Source: Yoonia maritima
Lineage (GTDB): Bacteria > Pseudomonadota > Alphaproteobacteria > Rhodobacterales > Rhodobacteraceae
Direction: 5' to 3'
Length of the DNA stretch: 64,000 nucleotides
NCBI RefSeq assembly: GCF_002933395.1
Contig: NZ_PKFN01000009.1
Location: forward strand, 358,130 to 422,129
This document shows, in pieces, positions 35,034-43,065 of this stretch (position 1 is its first letter; the number at the start of each line of letters is the position of its first letter). The position numbers and the translations under genes are program-made. The notes below the pieces were generated by a model, which saw only the letters and a program-made list of their open reading frames with translations, was not told where the DNA came from and ran no database searches.

Positions 35034-35453
35034 ATGATCGACCCCAAGAAGATGACCAAGACACAGCGGATCAATTGGAACTATGCGGTTGATGCGCAGG
35101 CGATGATCGAATGGGATTTGCATACGTTTGTCGCCAAAGAAAAGATGCTGCCGCCACGCTGGGGTGAAATCTGGAAAGACGACGACAGGCGCGACCCAAA
35201 ACGTCAACGGGTGACGATGCGGCTGGATGCAGATGTGGTGAAATTTTTTAAGGCGATGGGGGAAGGGTATCAGCCCCGGATCAACCGGGTGCTGCGGATG
35301 TTCATGCACTACCGATTGGCCGGGATCATAGATGGGCCTGACACGACCGACTATGTACTGCGCCCCGAGACGTTATTGTCTGGGAATCCACCACGGCCCA
35401 AGTGGGGTGATTTTGAACGGCTTCAGGATGAGATTGCTTTGGATCGTGATTGA
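35034..35453 (+). CDS. DUF4415/BrnA-like antitoxin-type protein
   Basis: The 139-aa product ends in the ribbon-helix-helix pattern of BrnA/DUF4415 (RVTMRLDADVVKFFKAMG, then YQPRINRVLRMFMHY). In toxin-antitoxin loci this domain neutralises the RNase BrnT and binds the promoter. No BrnT gene is adjacent. The protein also has a long N-terminal part and a 40-residue tail not typical of BrnA, so it may be a solitary DNA-binding regulator. An AAAGGAGACCACG ribosome-binding region precedes ATG 35034. Frames further upstream are not homologous. Confidence 0.78.
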   Translation: MIDPKKMTKTQRINWNYAVDAQAMIEWDLHTFVAKEKMLPPRWGEIWKDDDRRDPKRQRVTMRLDADVVKFFKAMGEGYQPRINRVLRMFMHYRLAGIIDGPDTTDYVLRPETLLSGNPPRPKWGDFERLQDEIALDRD

Positions 35454-35749
35454 TTAACTGACCTAACGACCTGTGGAGCGTTGAACATCTTTGGCCCGAT
35501 ATGCAGAACTTTACATATCCTATTAACAGGCCGCGTCACGCAATAATGGCTAAAACGCAAAGTAAATCTGGTCCAGACCGGAAATTGGCATTGTAGTAGG
35601 ATAAGGTCCGCTATGCGGGACAAAGGGTGAATTCGCTGCAGTTGCGCCAATGTCGGTTTTCTGGGAGCCTCAACAAACGGTTCTTTTGAGAGCGCCTTAC
35701 GTTAATGCGGGAACAACTGGGAATTGGCTGACAAAGAAAGGTCAGAACT
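35454..35749. other. Intergenic region at the island's left side
   Basis: About 300 bp without a recognisable gene, RNA or strong hairpin. Base composition falls compared with the core genes to the left. I see no attachment-site repeat. Confidence 0.35.
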
Positions 35750-36337
35750 TTGTTTAAAGATGAGGACCTACCCAAATTCGAAGTTGTTTGGGAAGCTTTC
35801 GGAGCTGCCGATATTTCGGCGCTCGAAAAAATAGCCGCCACAAGCGAATTGCCGCATGGGGTTGATCCGTGGTCAGAAAGGTATTGGCTAAGCCATGCAA
35901 TAGCTTCCGGAAAACCAAAGTCTGTAGAGTGGGTTCTTAGCAAAGGCGTTGATGTTCACTATGTTGATGGAGGGTTTTCTGCATTGATGGACGCCCTACA
36001 ACTCGAGAAGGATTATCAAACTATCCATAAGGTCGATCCAGCGGAAGCTGCGGCGATCACGCTTAATACAATCGACCAACTCGTTGCTGCTGGCGTGGAC
36101 ATTAATCAGCGACTTAACCTAAACTACACAGCATTTCACTCTGCCATCGCGTGGTCGTCGATCACCGTCATACGTCACCTCCTAGACCTCAACGCCGACT
36201 CAAGTGTTTGCAATACCGATCATTGCACCAGTTATGGTAGCCCAGTGGATAAGGCAAAGCTCTTAAAACGCTGGGACGTTCATGAATTGCTGTGCGAAGC
36301 ATTGGGTCTAGCACCATCTGGTAGACCTCTACGGTAA
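35750..36337 (+). CDS. Ankyrin-repeat-like protein
   Basis: The 195-aa protein has degenerate ankyrin-type repeats: LSHAIASGKPKSVEWVLSKGVDVH (split, about 47-70), TAFHSAIAWSSITVIRHLLDLNADSS (split, about 126-151) and a final helix pair. It has no signal peptide. The start is TTG 35750, after AAAGAAAGG; no ATG is available near the homologous start. Solitary ankyrin genes like this are common accessory genes of unknown role. Confidence 0.6.
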   Translation: MFKDEDLPKFEVVWEAFGAADISALEKIAATSELPHGVDPWSERYWLSHAIASGKPKSVEWVLSKGVDVHYVDGGFSALMDALQLEKDYQTIHKVDPAEAAAITLNTIDQLVAAGVDINQRLNLNYTAFHSAIAWSSITVIRHLLDLNADSSVCNTDHCTSYGSPVDKAKLLKRWDVHELLCEALGLAPSGRPLR

Positions 36338-36519
36338 TCTGCGTTCAGTAGCCAAGCGGTTGTCGAACGGTTTTGCTCCATCATTGCAGCCGTTAGCTGC
36401 ATCGCAGAAATCCGGCAAAGAGGGCTCATAGCAGCCTTACGCATGGACAGAAATACCGCATTTAAGGCGCGTCTGAGAACGGCCATTCAACCCGATGCTA
36501 TGTTCTGGTCGTCAGCGCT

Positions 36520-36942
36520 GTGCTGACGACTGGGCATGACCGCGTTCGTGAACGGGTTTCGGTGATCCAGAGCAAGACCAAGAAACCAGTTCAGTTCGAA
36601 CTCACTGAAAACACACGTGATACTGTCATCGCTTTGGTAAAGTCACCTGAGATGATCGGGTGCCGCTTTATGTTCCCGAGCCGCTTCCATGACCGCCCGC
36701 ACATCTCAACCCGGCAATATGGTCGGCTCGTTCGTGATTGGGTGACAGCGATCGGTCTGGAACCCAGTGGATATGGCACACACTCGCTACGCCGAACCAA
36801 AGCCGCGGAAATTTACCGCAAAACGGGCAACCTTCGCGCCGTGCAACTTCTGCTAGGCCATACGAAGATCGATAGCACCGTTAGCTATTTAGGCGTTGAA
36901 CTGGAAGATGCGTTAAGCATCGCTGAACGAATCGACATCTGA
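36520..36942 (+). pseudogene. Truncated tyrosine-type integrase (C-terminal catalytic half)
   Basis: About 140 codons encode the catalytic C-terminus of a phage/plasmid-type integrase: QSKTKKPVQFELTENTRDT, FPSRFHDRPHISTRQYGRL and THSLRRTKAAEIYRKTGNLRAVQLLLGHTKIDST (each split across the frame), then SYLGVELEDAL. The HxxR box (HSLRR), LLGH and nucleophile Tyr are present. The N-terminal core-binding domain and first catalytic Arg region are missing, so the gene is a remnant. It marks the left part of an accessory island. Bases 36338-36519 upstream hold no rescue of the missing part that I can see. Confidence 0.8.
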
Positions 36943-36950
36943 ACGAAGTT

Positions 36951-36978
36951 GGCGGACGGTCTTGCCGTTCGCCAATTT
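36951..36978 (+). terminator. Hairpin after the integrase fragment
   Basis: GGCGGACGG and CCGTTCGCC form a 9-bp stem with one G-T pair, followed by AATTT. Confidence 0.5.
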
Positions 36979-37150
36979 AGAACAGACGTAGGATCATGTT
37001 GCGGCGAAAACAAAGAGCGAGCCCAAATTTTTGCGATTCTGCATCGCGGCGAACGTTCGCTATCATATGTGGATTAGGATCTGATCGCATGAGCGACTTC
37101 AAAATTGAGTGTTGATATTCAGTTTCGGCGCTGTCCCAAAATCGGAAATA

Positions 37151-37921
37151 TTAGCGTTGTGTGTTATCCAGTGGCCGAACGGTATCGTCGAAAACCACAT
37201 GCCTTTTTCGAAACGCCTTACTTTCGATGCACTGCGGTTCACTAATCCGGTCCATGCGGAAGTGCCGGAAATCGTTACGGGCAGGGTCCCACGCAACGAG
37301 ATACCAAAGCGGCGGAAGGATCAGCATCGCTTGTGGCTCAACCATTCGCATGCTGTTCACACCTTTCGCATCATGGTAATTGAACTGCAGATGCTGGCGC
37401 TGAAGAAAGGCTACCTCGAATTCGAGAAGCAAGGCGGGGTCCATTGTGCCAATGTTGGATCTGTCCACCTGCGGGGCTAATTCTCCGATATACAAACAGT
37501 CCAGAAAATCCCGTAAATCTCTAATTTTATCCGACGGAAGTGCTTTTTCGATCTTTGCTAGTCCGGCATCAGCGAAGCTCGAAAATGGAAGGTTTCCTGC
37601 CGCACGCATAGACGCGACACTGATCAAAAGCGCAAACACCTCGGTCACGGAAAGACGTGGAGCGGTCTGAACGGAACGCGGATCAAGTTGCAGCCCTCCG
37701 CCGCGACCGGGTTCGGAATGAATGACAAAACCCTGATCCCGCAGCGCATTAATATCGCGCAACAATGTGCTGCGCGATGCCCCGACCTGTTCGGTGAGCG
37801 TCGCAATGGTTGATGATCCATTGCGGCGTAGGCTGCGTATGATGGCTTCTTGGCGAAGGCGTACATTCATTTTGTTTGGATTAACGATCAAAGGTGTCAA
37901 ATTTTGAGACCATTGCATCAT
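37151..37921 (-). CDS. WYL-domain transcriptional regulator
   Basis: This 256-aa regulator of the YafY/DeoR-WYL type has a winged helix (RQEAIIRSLRRNGSSTIATLTEQVGASRSTLLRDI, split over about 23-57), a linker and a C-terminal WYL domain (LQFNYHDAKG and PPLWYLVAWDPARNDFRHFRMDRI around 185-235, with an intact WYL). ATG 37870 (MNVRLRQEA) is an alternative start 17 codons in. It is divergent from the epoxide hydrolase gene, which is its likely target. Confidence 0.85.
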   Translation of the reverse strand: MMQWSQNLTPLIVNPNKMNVRLRQEAIIRSLRRNGSSTIATLTEQVGASRSTLLRDINALRDQGFVIHSEPGRGGGLQLDPRSVQTAPRLSVTEVFALLISVASMRAAGNLPFSSFADAGLAKIEKALPSDKIRDLRDFLDCLYIGELAPQVDRSNIGTMDPALLLEFEVAFLQRQHLQFNYHDAKGVNSMRMVEPQAMLILPPLWYLVAWDPARNDFRHFRMDRISEPQCIESKAFRKRHVVFDDTVRPLDNTQR

Positions 37922-37986
37922 AAGTCGCGAATGTCGACGCCATTTGGGCGTTCGTCACAAACCGAGTAACTTGCCGAGCATAAAGT

Positions 37987-37997
37987 TAGCACTGCTA
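37987..37997. promoter_or_regulatory. Candidate operator between WYL regulator and epoxide hydrolase
   Basis: TAGCA-C-TGCTA is a perfect odd palindrome in the 111-bp divergent intergenic space, 36 bp before the hydrolase start. It is a plausible binding site of the WYL regulator. Confidence 0.35.
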
Positions 37998-38032
37998 GCT
38001 GATTGCCCGTGATAAACACAAAAGGCAGAAAA

Positions 38033-38962
38033 ATGTTTAACTCCAACGACTTCCTCCAACCAACGATGATCTCGGCCAATGGTGTGGAACTAGAAGTCTT
38101 CGAAGCTGGAAAAGAAAATGCAGGAAACCCGATCGTGCTGTGTCACGGCTGGCCCGAGCATGCATTTTCATGGCGGCATCAAATGCCAGCGCTTGCAGCC
38201 GCTGGCTATCACGTCATTGTCCCCAATCAACGTGGGTATGGCCATTCCTCCCAGCCGACTGACGTATCCGCATATGATATCACATGTCTGACTGGTGATC
38301 TTGTCGCGTTGCTTGATCACTTTGGCTACGATGATGCCATATTCGTTGGTCATGACTGGGGCGCGAATGTTGTTTGGGGTATGACATTGCTGCACCCTAA
38401 GCGCGTGACCAAGGTCATCGCACTGGCGCTTCCTTATCAAGAGCGAGGCGAGACACCATGGGTCACATTGATCGAAAGTTTTATGGGGCCGGATAACTAC
38501 ATGGTGCATTTCAATCGCAAGCCCGGCGTGGCGGATGCGGTTCTGGATGCCAACCGTCGACAGTTTCTGCAAAACCTCTACCGCAAAAACGAACCTTTGC
38601 TGCCCCCAGAACCAGGGATGATGATGATCAATCTGGCCGAGGCCGAAACGGCAGCCGGTGAGCCACTTTTGAGCGATGAGGAGCTGTCTGTGCTCGACAA
38701 AGCATTCGAAGTCTCTGGCTTCACGGGCAGTATCAACTGGTATCGAAACCTAGATCGCAACTGGCATCTTTTGGCGGAGGTTGACCCTATTGTTTCACAT
38801 CCTGCGCTGATGATTTATGGCGAACACGACTTGATACCACAATCGCCTAACCTGAGTGATTTTGTGCCAAACGTTGACGTTGTCAGCCTTGACGCAGGCC
38901 ACTGGATTCAAGAAGAAAAACCAGAAGAGACGACCAAAGCAATCCTGGACTGGCTCGCGTAA
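38033..38962 (+). CDS. Alpha/beta hydrolase, epoxide hydrolase type
   Basis: This 309-aa enzyme has the HGWPE oxyanion-hole motif (38-42), nucleophile D108 in VGHDWGANVVW, an acidic residue in MIYGEHDLIP (about 258-267) and the catalytic His in DAGHWIQEEKP (about 286-296). Asp as nucleophile and a lid region with Tyr residues indicate an epoxide hydrolase that opens epoxides to diols; fluoroacetate dehalogenases share the pattern. I chose ATG 38033 after AAAGGCAG. A GTG-type start 10 codons earlier is less likely. Confidence 0.9.
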   Translation: MFNSNDFLQPTMISANGVELEVFEAGKENAGNPIVLCHGWPEHAFSWRHQMPALAAAGYHVIVPNQRGYGHSSQPTDVSAYDITCLTGDLVALLDHFGYDDAIFVGHDWGANVVWGMTLLHPKRVTKVIALALPYQERGETPWVTLIESFMGPDNYMVHFNRKPGVADAVLDANRRQFLQNLYRKNEPLLPPEPGMMMINLAEAETAAGEPLLSDEELSVLDKAFEVSGFTGSINWYRNLDRNWHLLAEVDPIVSHPALMIYGEHDLIPQSPNLSDFVPNVDVVSLDAGHWIQEEKPEETTKAILDWLA

Positions 38963-38964
38963 AC

Positions 38965-39246
38965 CGCTGCAAGGGCATCGCCCGGCCCCATTCGATCCTC
39001 AACCCCGAACGGCGGATCACACACGCAGCTATCACCGAGAACAAGCGCCTCGGCGCCGTTCTCGCCTATATCAAGGAGGAACAGGATAAACCTGCACCCC
39101 AGCCCAAGGTCAAACCAATCAGTGCAAAAAATGGATACAAGAAGACAGGCCGCCGTTCACCCGGAGCGCCGTCAAAAATGGAAGCCTACTATGAGCGCCG
39201 ACGGGCTGAGCGGGCAGCCAAAGCAGCGACGGCAACCAAAAGCTGA
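38965..39246 (+). pseudogene. 5'-less fragment of an unidentified gene
   Basis: A frame without a start codon runs for over 90 codons to TGA at 39246, directly after the epoxide hydrolase. Its translation looks coding: ITENKRLGAVLAYIKEEQDK, then a Lys/Pro-rich linker, GRRSPGAPSKMEAYYERRRA and an Ala/Lys tail. It reads like the C-terminus of a plasmid- or transposon-borne protein whose 5' part was lost at a recombination junction. I do not recognise the family. Confidence 0.5.
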
Positions 39247-39442
39247 CGTTAACGGGACGCTGAGCAATGGCTGAGACGCGGACTTTTCTGCCGTTCGATT
39301 TCTCCTGCCTAAAGTTCGCTTTGTGTGGTTTGCGACCGCCGCGATAGACTCAGGGGACGTGGGTCAGTCGTCGTTGTCACTGCCATGGAATTTAAAAAGA
39401 GAGTAAGAGTACGGACATTCAGGACAACGCTCCAACACCTTA

Positions 39443-39477
39443 AGCGGGCCCGCTCGAATTTCGTACCGTCCGGACGG
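39443..39477. repeat. Two 12-bp perfect palindromes after the LacI gene
   Basis: AGCGGGCCCGCT (39443-39454) and CCGTCCGGACGG (39466-39477) lie just downstream of the LacI-type gene. They could form its 3'-end hairpins. The rest of 39247-39487 holds no gene I can support. Confidence 0.4.
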
Positions 39478-39487
39478 GCCGCCGCGT

Positions 39488-40489
39488 TCACCGGTGCGTC
39501 CCGCGCAGCTTCAACTCGGCGTGTAAAGTACAAATCCGTTCGGGTTCGTCAGTGGAAAGCAACTCAGCAAGGGTCGACGCGATGCCACTATAGGGCTGCG
39601 CAAAGGTTGATAGTCGATAAGCCTGCCAGGAGGCTTGGGGGATATCGTCAAATCCAAGCACCGCAACGTCCGCAGGCACTTGGCATCCAAGTTCTCGGGT
39701 CAAAGCATCCATCGCCCCACAGGCCAAAAGATCGTTGATGCAAAACAACCCGTCCGGCGCGTTGCGAGACAAGAACAAATCGCGTACCGCGGCTTGGCCG
39801 GTCTCATAGGTCGTGGATGCGCCGCGCCAGACATTGACCTTGATACGATGTTCAATCAGCGCGTTTTGCAAGAGCAATTCACGCTCGGCCAAGCTGTGTG
39901 AGCGTTCCGCGCGGGTCACGATGGCGATATTCTTGTGCCCGCCCTTGTGAAAAAGCTGGGCCGCTTGCTCCATGGCGCGGGCATAGTCGATCCGCAGGTG
40001 GTAGACGTCTGGCAAATCGTCGCCTCGGTTCACAAGGATCACCTTTTGCCCCGTGCCGATACAGCGCTCCACCAGTCGCGCAGGGGGTGAGCCCGACAGC
40101 ACGATCGTAGCCGCTGCACGGTAGTTCATCGTCTGAATCAATGCCTGGTCGGCGTCATCCGCGGAGGCGCCGACATTGATCACGATTGCGATGCGCCCTG
40201 CTTTTTGCAGCGCGGTGGTGATGAGGTCCAGCAACACAGCGTGATAAGGTTTGCGCAAAGTGGAAACGAGAATACAAACAGGGCGGCTTTCTTCTTTGGA
40301 CAAACCACGAGCCAGGTGGTTCACGTGGTAATTCAGCGCTTCCGCCGCCTTGATCACCCGCGCACGGGTTTCCGGCGCAACACTGGCCCCGTCGGTAAAA
40401 GTTCGGGACACAGCGGAGCGGGAAACGCCGGCAAGGGCCGCAACGTCAGAAGCTGTTGCCGGTCGATCAGCGGGCTTGGAGCGTGCGAT
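39488..40489 (-). CDS. LacI-family transcriptional regulator with apparent ATC start
   Basis: This regulator of about 333 aa has a LacI helix-turn-helix (TASDVAALAGVSRSAVSRTF, about 12-31) and a periplasmic-binding-protein-like sensor domain (VCILVSTL, then VAVLGFDDIPQASW near 285-298). The nearest standard start is GTG 40411, which would delete most of the HTH. Reading back to a stop codon there is no ATG, GTG or TTG, but ATC at 40489-40487 follows AAAGGA at good spacing and gives the expected N-terminus (MARSKPADRPATASDV if initiated with Met) and length. It is the last gene of the transporter operon and overlaps the phosphatase gene by 23 nt. It probably controls the locus in response to an imported ligand. 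Confidence 0.8.
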   Translation of the reverse strand: MARSKPADRPATASDVAALAGVSRSAVSRTFTDGASVAPETRARVIKAAEALNYHVNHLARGLSKEESRPVCILVSTLRKPYHAVLLDLITTALQKAGRIAIVINVGASADDADQALIQTMNYRAAATIVLSGSPPARLVERCIGTGQKVILVNRGDDLPDVYHLRIDYARAMEQAAQLFHKGGHKNIAIVTRAERSHSLAERELLLQNALIEHRIKVNVWRGASTTYETGQAAVRDLFLSRNAPDGLFCINDLLACGAMDALTRELGCQVPADVAVLGFDDIPQASWQAYRLSTFAQPYSGIASTLAELLSTDEPERICTLHAELKLRGTHR

Positions 40490-41108
40490 GAGGCGGTCCT
40501 TTCAGGTGGCGAAGTATGGCTGCGCAGCGGGTGGCGGCGTCTATCAAAACTTGTTTTGGCGCGCTTGGCCACTCTTTTGGGTCCAGCTGGCGATGTGCGC
40601 GCACATGGGCGATGGCCGCGTCAAGCGTTGGATAACTCTCGGGGCGTTCCATATGCAGAAAGAGCGCGACCAAGATGACTGAGCGACTGCGCCCACCTCG
40701 ACAATGCACCAACACATGTCCACGGGTCTTCCACGGGTAGCTGGGTTTTTCCGGCATCTCTTGTGTTAACAGGCCGCGCAGCAGGAAGTAACCCGCTATG
40801 AGAAAGTCGTCGGAGTTGCCTGCTCCGTCGATCATGCCGAGCTTGTAATAACGCACAGGGCCCCAACCAAATTCGAGGTTCTTCACGTCCGCAGCCGGGT
40901 CGGTCACCATGTTGATATCGAGATTGACCGCACAGTTCAAAACGACGCCAACGCCATGTTCGGCCAAAAGGTCGGGGCTGCTGGCGGCTTGACGGTTTCC
41001 GATGAACAAGTCCGCGCCATGAAAGCCCCCATCAATGCGATGAAGCGGCGCGCGGCCTGCTTCGGCCTCGGCAAAGACAAGTTTCATTGTGCCTGGATCG
41101 ACGCTCAT
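40467..41108 (-). CDS. Dual-specificity/tyrosine-phosphatase-like protein
   Basis: This 213-aa protein has the P-loop HCRGGRSRS, giving the CX5R signature with nucleophile C136 and R142, and a general-acid candidate Asp in the D94 or D100-D101 region (GMIDGAGNSDD). It has no signal peptide, so it is cytoplasmic. The fold is shared by protein phosphatases and by PTP-like inositol polyphosphatases. Its place beside an inositol-monophosphatase homologue and near a phytase suggests an inositol-phosphate substrate, which is inference. Its ATG overlaps the stop of the upstream gene by 4 bp. Confidence 0.82.
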   Translation of the reverse strand: MSVDPGTMKLVFAEAEAGRAPLHRIDGGFHGADLFIGNRQAASSPDLLAEHGVGVVLNCAVNLDINMVTDPAADVKNLEFGWGPVRYYKLGMIDGAGNSDDFLIAGYFLLRGLLTQEMPEKPSYPWKTRGHVLVHCRGGRSRSVILVALFLHMERPESYPTLDAAIAHVRAHRQLDPKEWPSAPKQVLIDAATRCAAILRHLKGPPHRTLQAR

Positions 41109-41899
41109 GTCGCGGCTCCTAGCGCGAGCGCTTCGTCTAAAAGCGCGGTGAGCGCAGGCGTGCAAGCGCGAACCGGGGCGGGATTGGCCAACCCGTCCAG
41201 ACCACCAGCAAAGGGGCGCACATGGCCGCCTGCTTCTTCGATCATCAGCATCCCAGCAAGGCAATCCCAGCAGTTCATGTTTGCCTCTAGGTAGCCATCC
41301 GAGCGCCCCTCGGCCACCCAAGCCAGCGCCAGCGCGCCAGAGCCGCCACGACGGATATTCGCACCGCCCGTGATCACATGGCGCTGTGCGGCAAGGTACC
41401 CTTCGACAGGGTGGCGGCGCGACCAGCCCATTTCGATGCAGGCCGTGTCGGGGGATTCGGTACTGGTGACGCGGATCGGGGCGCCATCCTTTTCGGCCCC
41501 TTTGCCCTTTTGAGCGAACCAGAATTCACCGGTCATCGGCTGGATAATCGCACCCAGCACCGGCGCTCCGTCCAGCGCGAAGGCGATGCAAACGCAGAAA
41601 TGCGGCACGCCGCGGGCAAAATTCGCGGTGCCGTCGATAGGATCGATGATCCACAGCTGGGGCGTGGGCGTGCCGCCGCCTTCTTCGCCAAGGATGTCGT
41701 CTTCGGGGAAGGCTTCGCTCAGTGCATCACGGATCAGCGTCTCGACCGCGATATCGGTTTCGGTCAGAAAATCCTGCGGGCCCTTCAGGTCAAAGGTGCC
41801 TGCGTTGCGTGATGCAAAGCCGTCTCGGGCCAGGTCAGCCGCTTTGATGGCCAAATGGCGCAGGAATTCAGCGCGGGCGGAAAGGTCTGGATCGGTCAT
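41105..41899 (-). CDS. Inositol monophosphatase family protein
   Basis: This 264-aa lithium-sensitive-type phosphatase has both signature motifs. Motif 1 comprises E72/E73 and WIIDPIDGTANFARG, with metal ligands D86 and D89. Motif 2 is NCWDCLAGMLMIEEAGG (about 209-225). Family members hydrolyse inositol-1-phosphate, histidinol phosphate or 3'-phosphoadenosine phosphate. The operon context (sugar-phosphate-type ABC transporter, CX5R phosphatase and nearby phytase) favours inositol phosphate. It is translationally coupled to the next gene. Confidence 0.9.
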   Translation of the reverse strand: MTDPDLSARAEFLRHLAIKAADLARDGFASRNAGTFDLKGPQDFLTETDIAVETLIRDALSEAFPEDDILGEEGGGTPTPQLWIIDPIDGTANFARGVPHFCVCIAFALDGAPVLGAIIQPMTGEFWFAQKGKGAEKDGAPIRVTSTESPDTACIEMGWSRRHPVEGYLAAQRHVITGGANIRRGGSGALALAWVAEGRSDGYLEANMNCWDCLAGMLMIEEAGGHVRPFAGGLDGLANPAPVRACTPALTALLDEALALGAAT

Positions 41900-41955
41900 T
41901 AACGTCTTTCAAAAAAGGAGGGCTCCGGGGCCAGCGCGCCCCAGAGCCGTTTGGT

Positions 41956-43041
41956 TTATTGGCCAGCGCGTGCGAGGGACCAAATGTCTTGCCAGTCCTG
42001 ACGGGTTGCCCAGTCATCGGAGGAAGTGTCGGTGTTATACACCCAAAGCTGATCAAGGTAATTCATCACGCCGGAGGGCTCGCCCTCGGGCACACCGTGG
42101 CTGGTGTTGGTTGCCATTTTGCCGTCGAGAGCTTGCGGAGCCCAACCTTCTTCGGTCAGCAAGTAGTGCACGTAGAGCTTGGCGGCATTCGGGCTGTCGG
42201 TGTCTGCAGTGATCATCAGGAATTTCGGGGTCAGCAGGCCGATCATTGGCTCCATACCCGCGCATATCCCAAGCGTCATGCCCTCTTCGTTGTCGCGGAA
42301 TTTGGCGGTGGACATAATGCCGACGAAGTTCTCTGTCGCATCGGGGCTGCCCACAGCCTTTGCCACATCGCTGTCAGAGGAGGTCAGCAAGGGTTGGTTC
42401 GCCGCGAGAGCGGTGACCCAAGCTTCGGTGGCGCTGTCGCCTTCGAAGGATTCGCCGAATTTGGCCTCATAGGCCGCAGCGATCTTGTCGTCGTGATGCA
42501 TGGCCATCTGGTTGAACCAGTCGGTGTATGCCGGTTTGGCCAGCGGGTCAGGCATGGAAACGCGGCCGGTCCACGTCTCATCAGTCAGGTCCCAGATATT
42601 GCTGACAGGGCAGCTGTCATTCAGCGCAGTGTTGTAGCTCCAGACAACAGGTGAGTTGGAGACAACCAGCGGATCGCGGGAGCCTTCGGGGATGACGCCC
42701 ATCATGTCGGAAGGCACATAGCTGACCGCATAGCCCGGCTCCAGCAACTGCGCGGTGGCAGCAGGTGTGTCAGAGACAGTGATCACGTCAGCCTGCACAT
42801 TGCCGGCCTGCGCCTCGCCCACGACCATGCGGATGGTGGCAGGGGCTTTGGACTTGGTGCCGTTGATTTCAAGGCCGTATCTCTCGCCAAAGGCTCTGGC
42901 TTGCGCGCGGACCTTACCAGTGCTGTCGATTACGAGCAGCGGGGCTTCGGTTCTCGCCGCCTCTAGGAGCGTGGCTTCGTTGAACTCTTCAGCATGAAGA
43001 GCGGTGGTGCTGAGAAGAGCAGCAAGGATTATACGTTTCAT
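41956..43041 (-). CDS. ABC transporter substrate-binding protein (AfuA/FbpA-like)
   Basis: This 361-aa periplasmic protein has a signal peptide (MKRIILAALLSTTALHA). The mature sequence fits the family-1/6 extracellular solute-binding fold seen in FbpA, AfuA and phosphonate/sugar-phosphate binders (QADVITVSDTPAATAQLLE, SPVVWSYNTA, WTGRVSMPDPL). FbpA's tandem Tyr iron ligands are not apparent, which argues against Fe(III). AfuA-type members bind hexose phosphates, so an inositol-phosphate ligand is plausible. It follows the ATPase gene by 24 nt. Confidence 0.87.
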   Translation of the reverse strand: MKRIILAALLSTTALHAEEFNEATLLEAARTEAPLLVIDSTGKVRAQARAFGERYGLEINGTKSKAPATIRMVVGEAQAGNVQADVITVSDTPAATAQLLEPGYAVSYVPSDMMGVIPEGSRDPLVVSNSPVVWSYNTALNDSCPVSNIWDLTDETWTGRVSMPDPLAKPAYTDWFNQMAMHHDDKIAAAYEAKFGESFEGDSATEAWVTALAANQPLLTSSDSDVAKAVGSPDATENFVGIMSTAKFRDNEEGMTLGICAGMEPMIGLLTPKFLMITADTDSPNAAKLYVHYLLTEEGWAPQALDGKMATNTSHGVPEGEPSGVMNYLDQLWVYNTDTSSDDWATRQDWQDIWSLARAGQ

Positions 43042-43065
43042 GGAGGGTCTCCGGATTGGATCAGT

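Noticed and set aside
39325..39738. 137-codon Arg-rich ORF overlapping the LacI gene 3' end
   Set aside because: Antisense to LacI for most of its length and with composition typical of a shadow frame.
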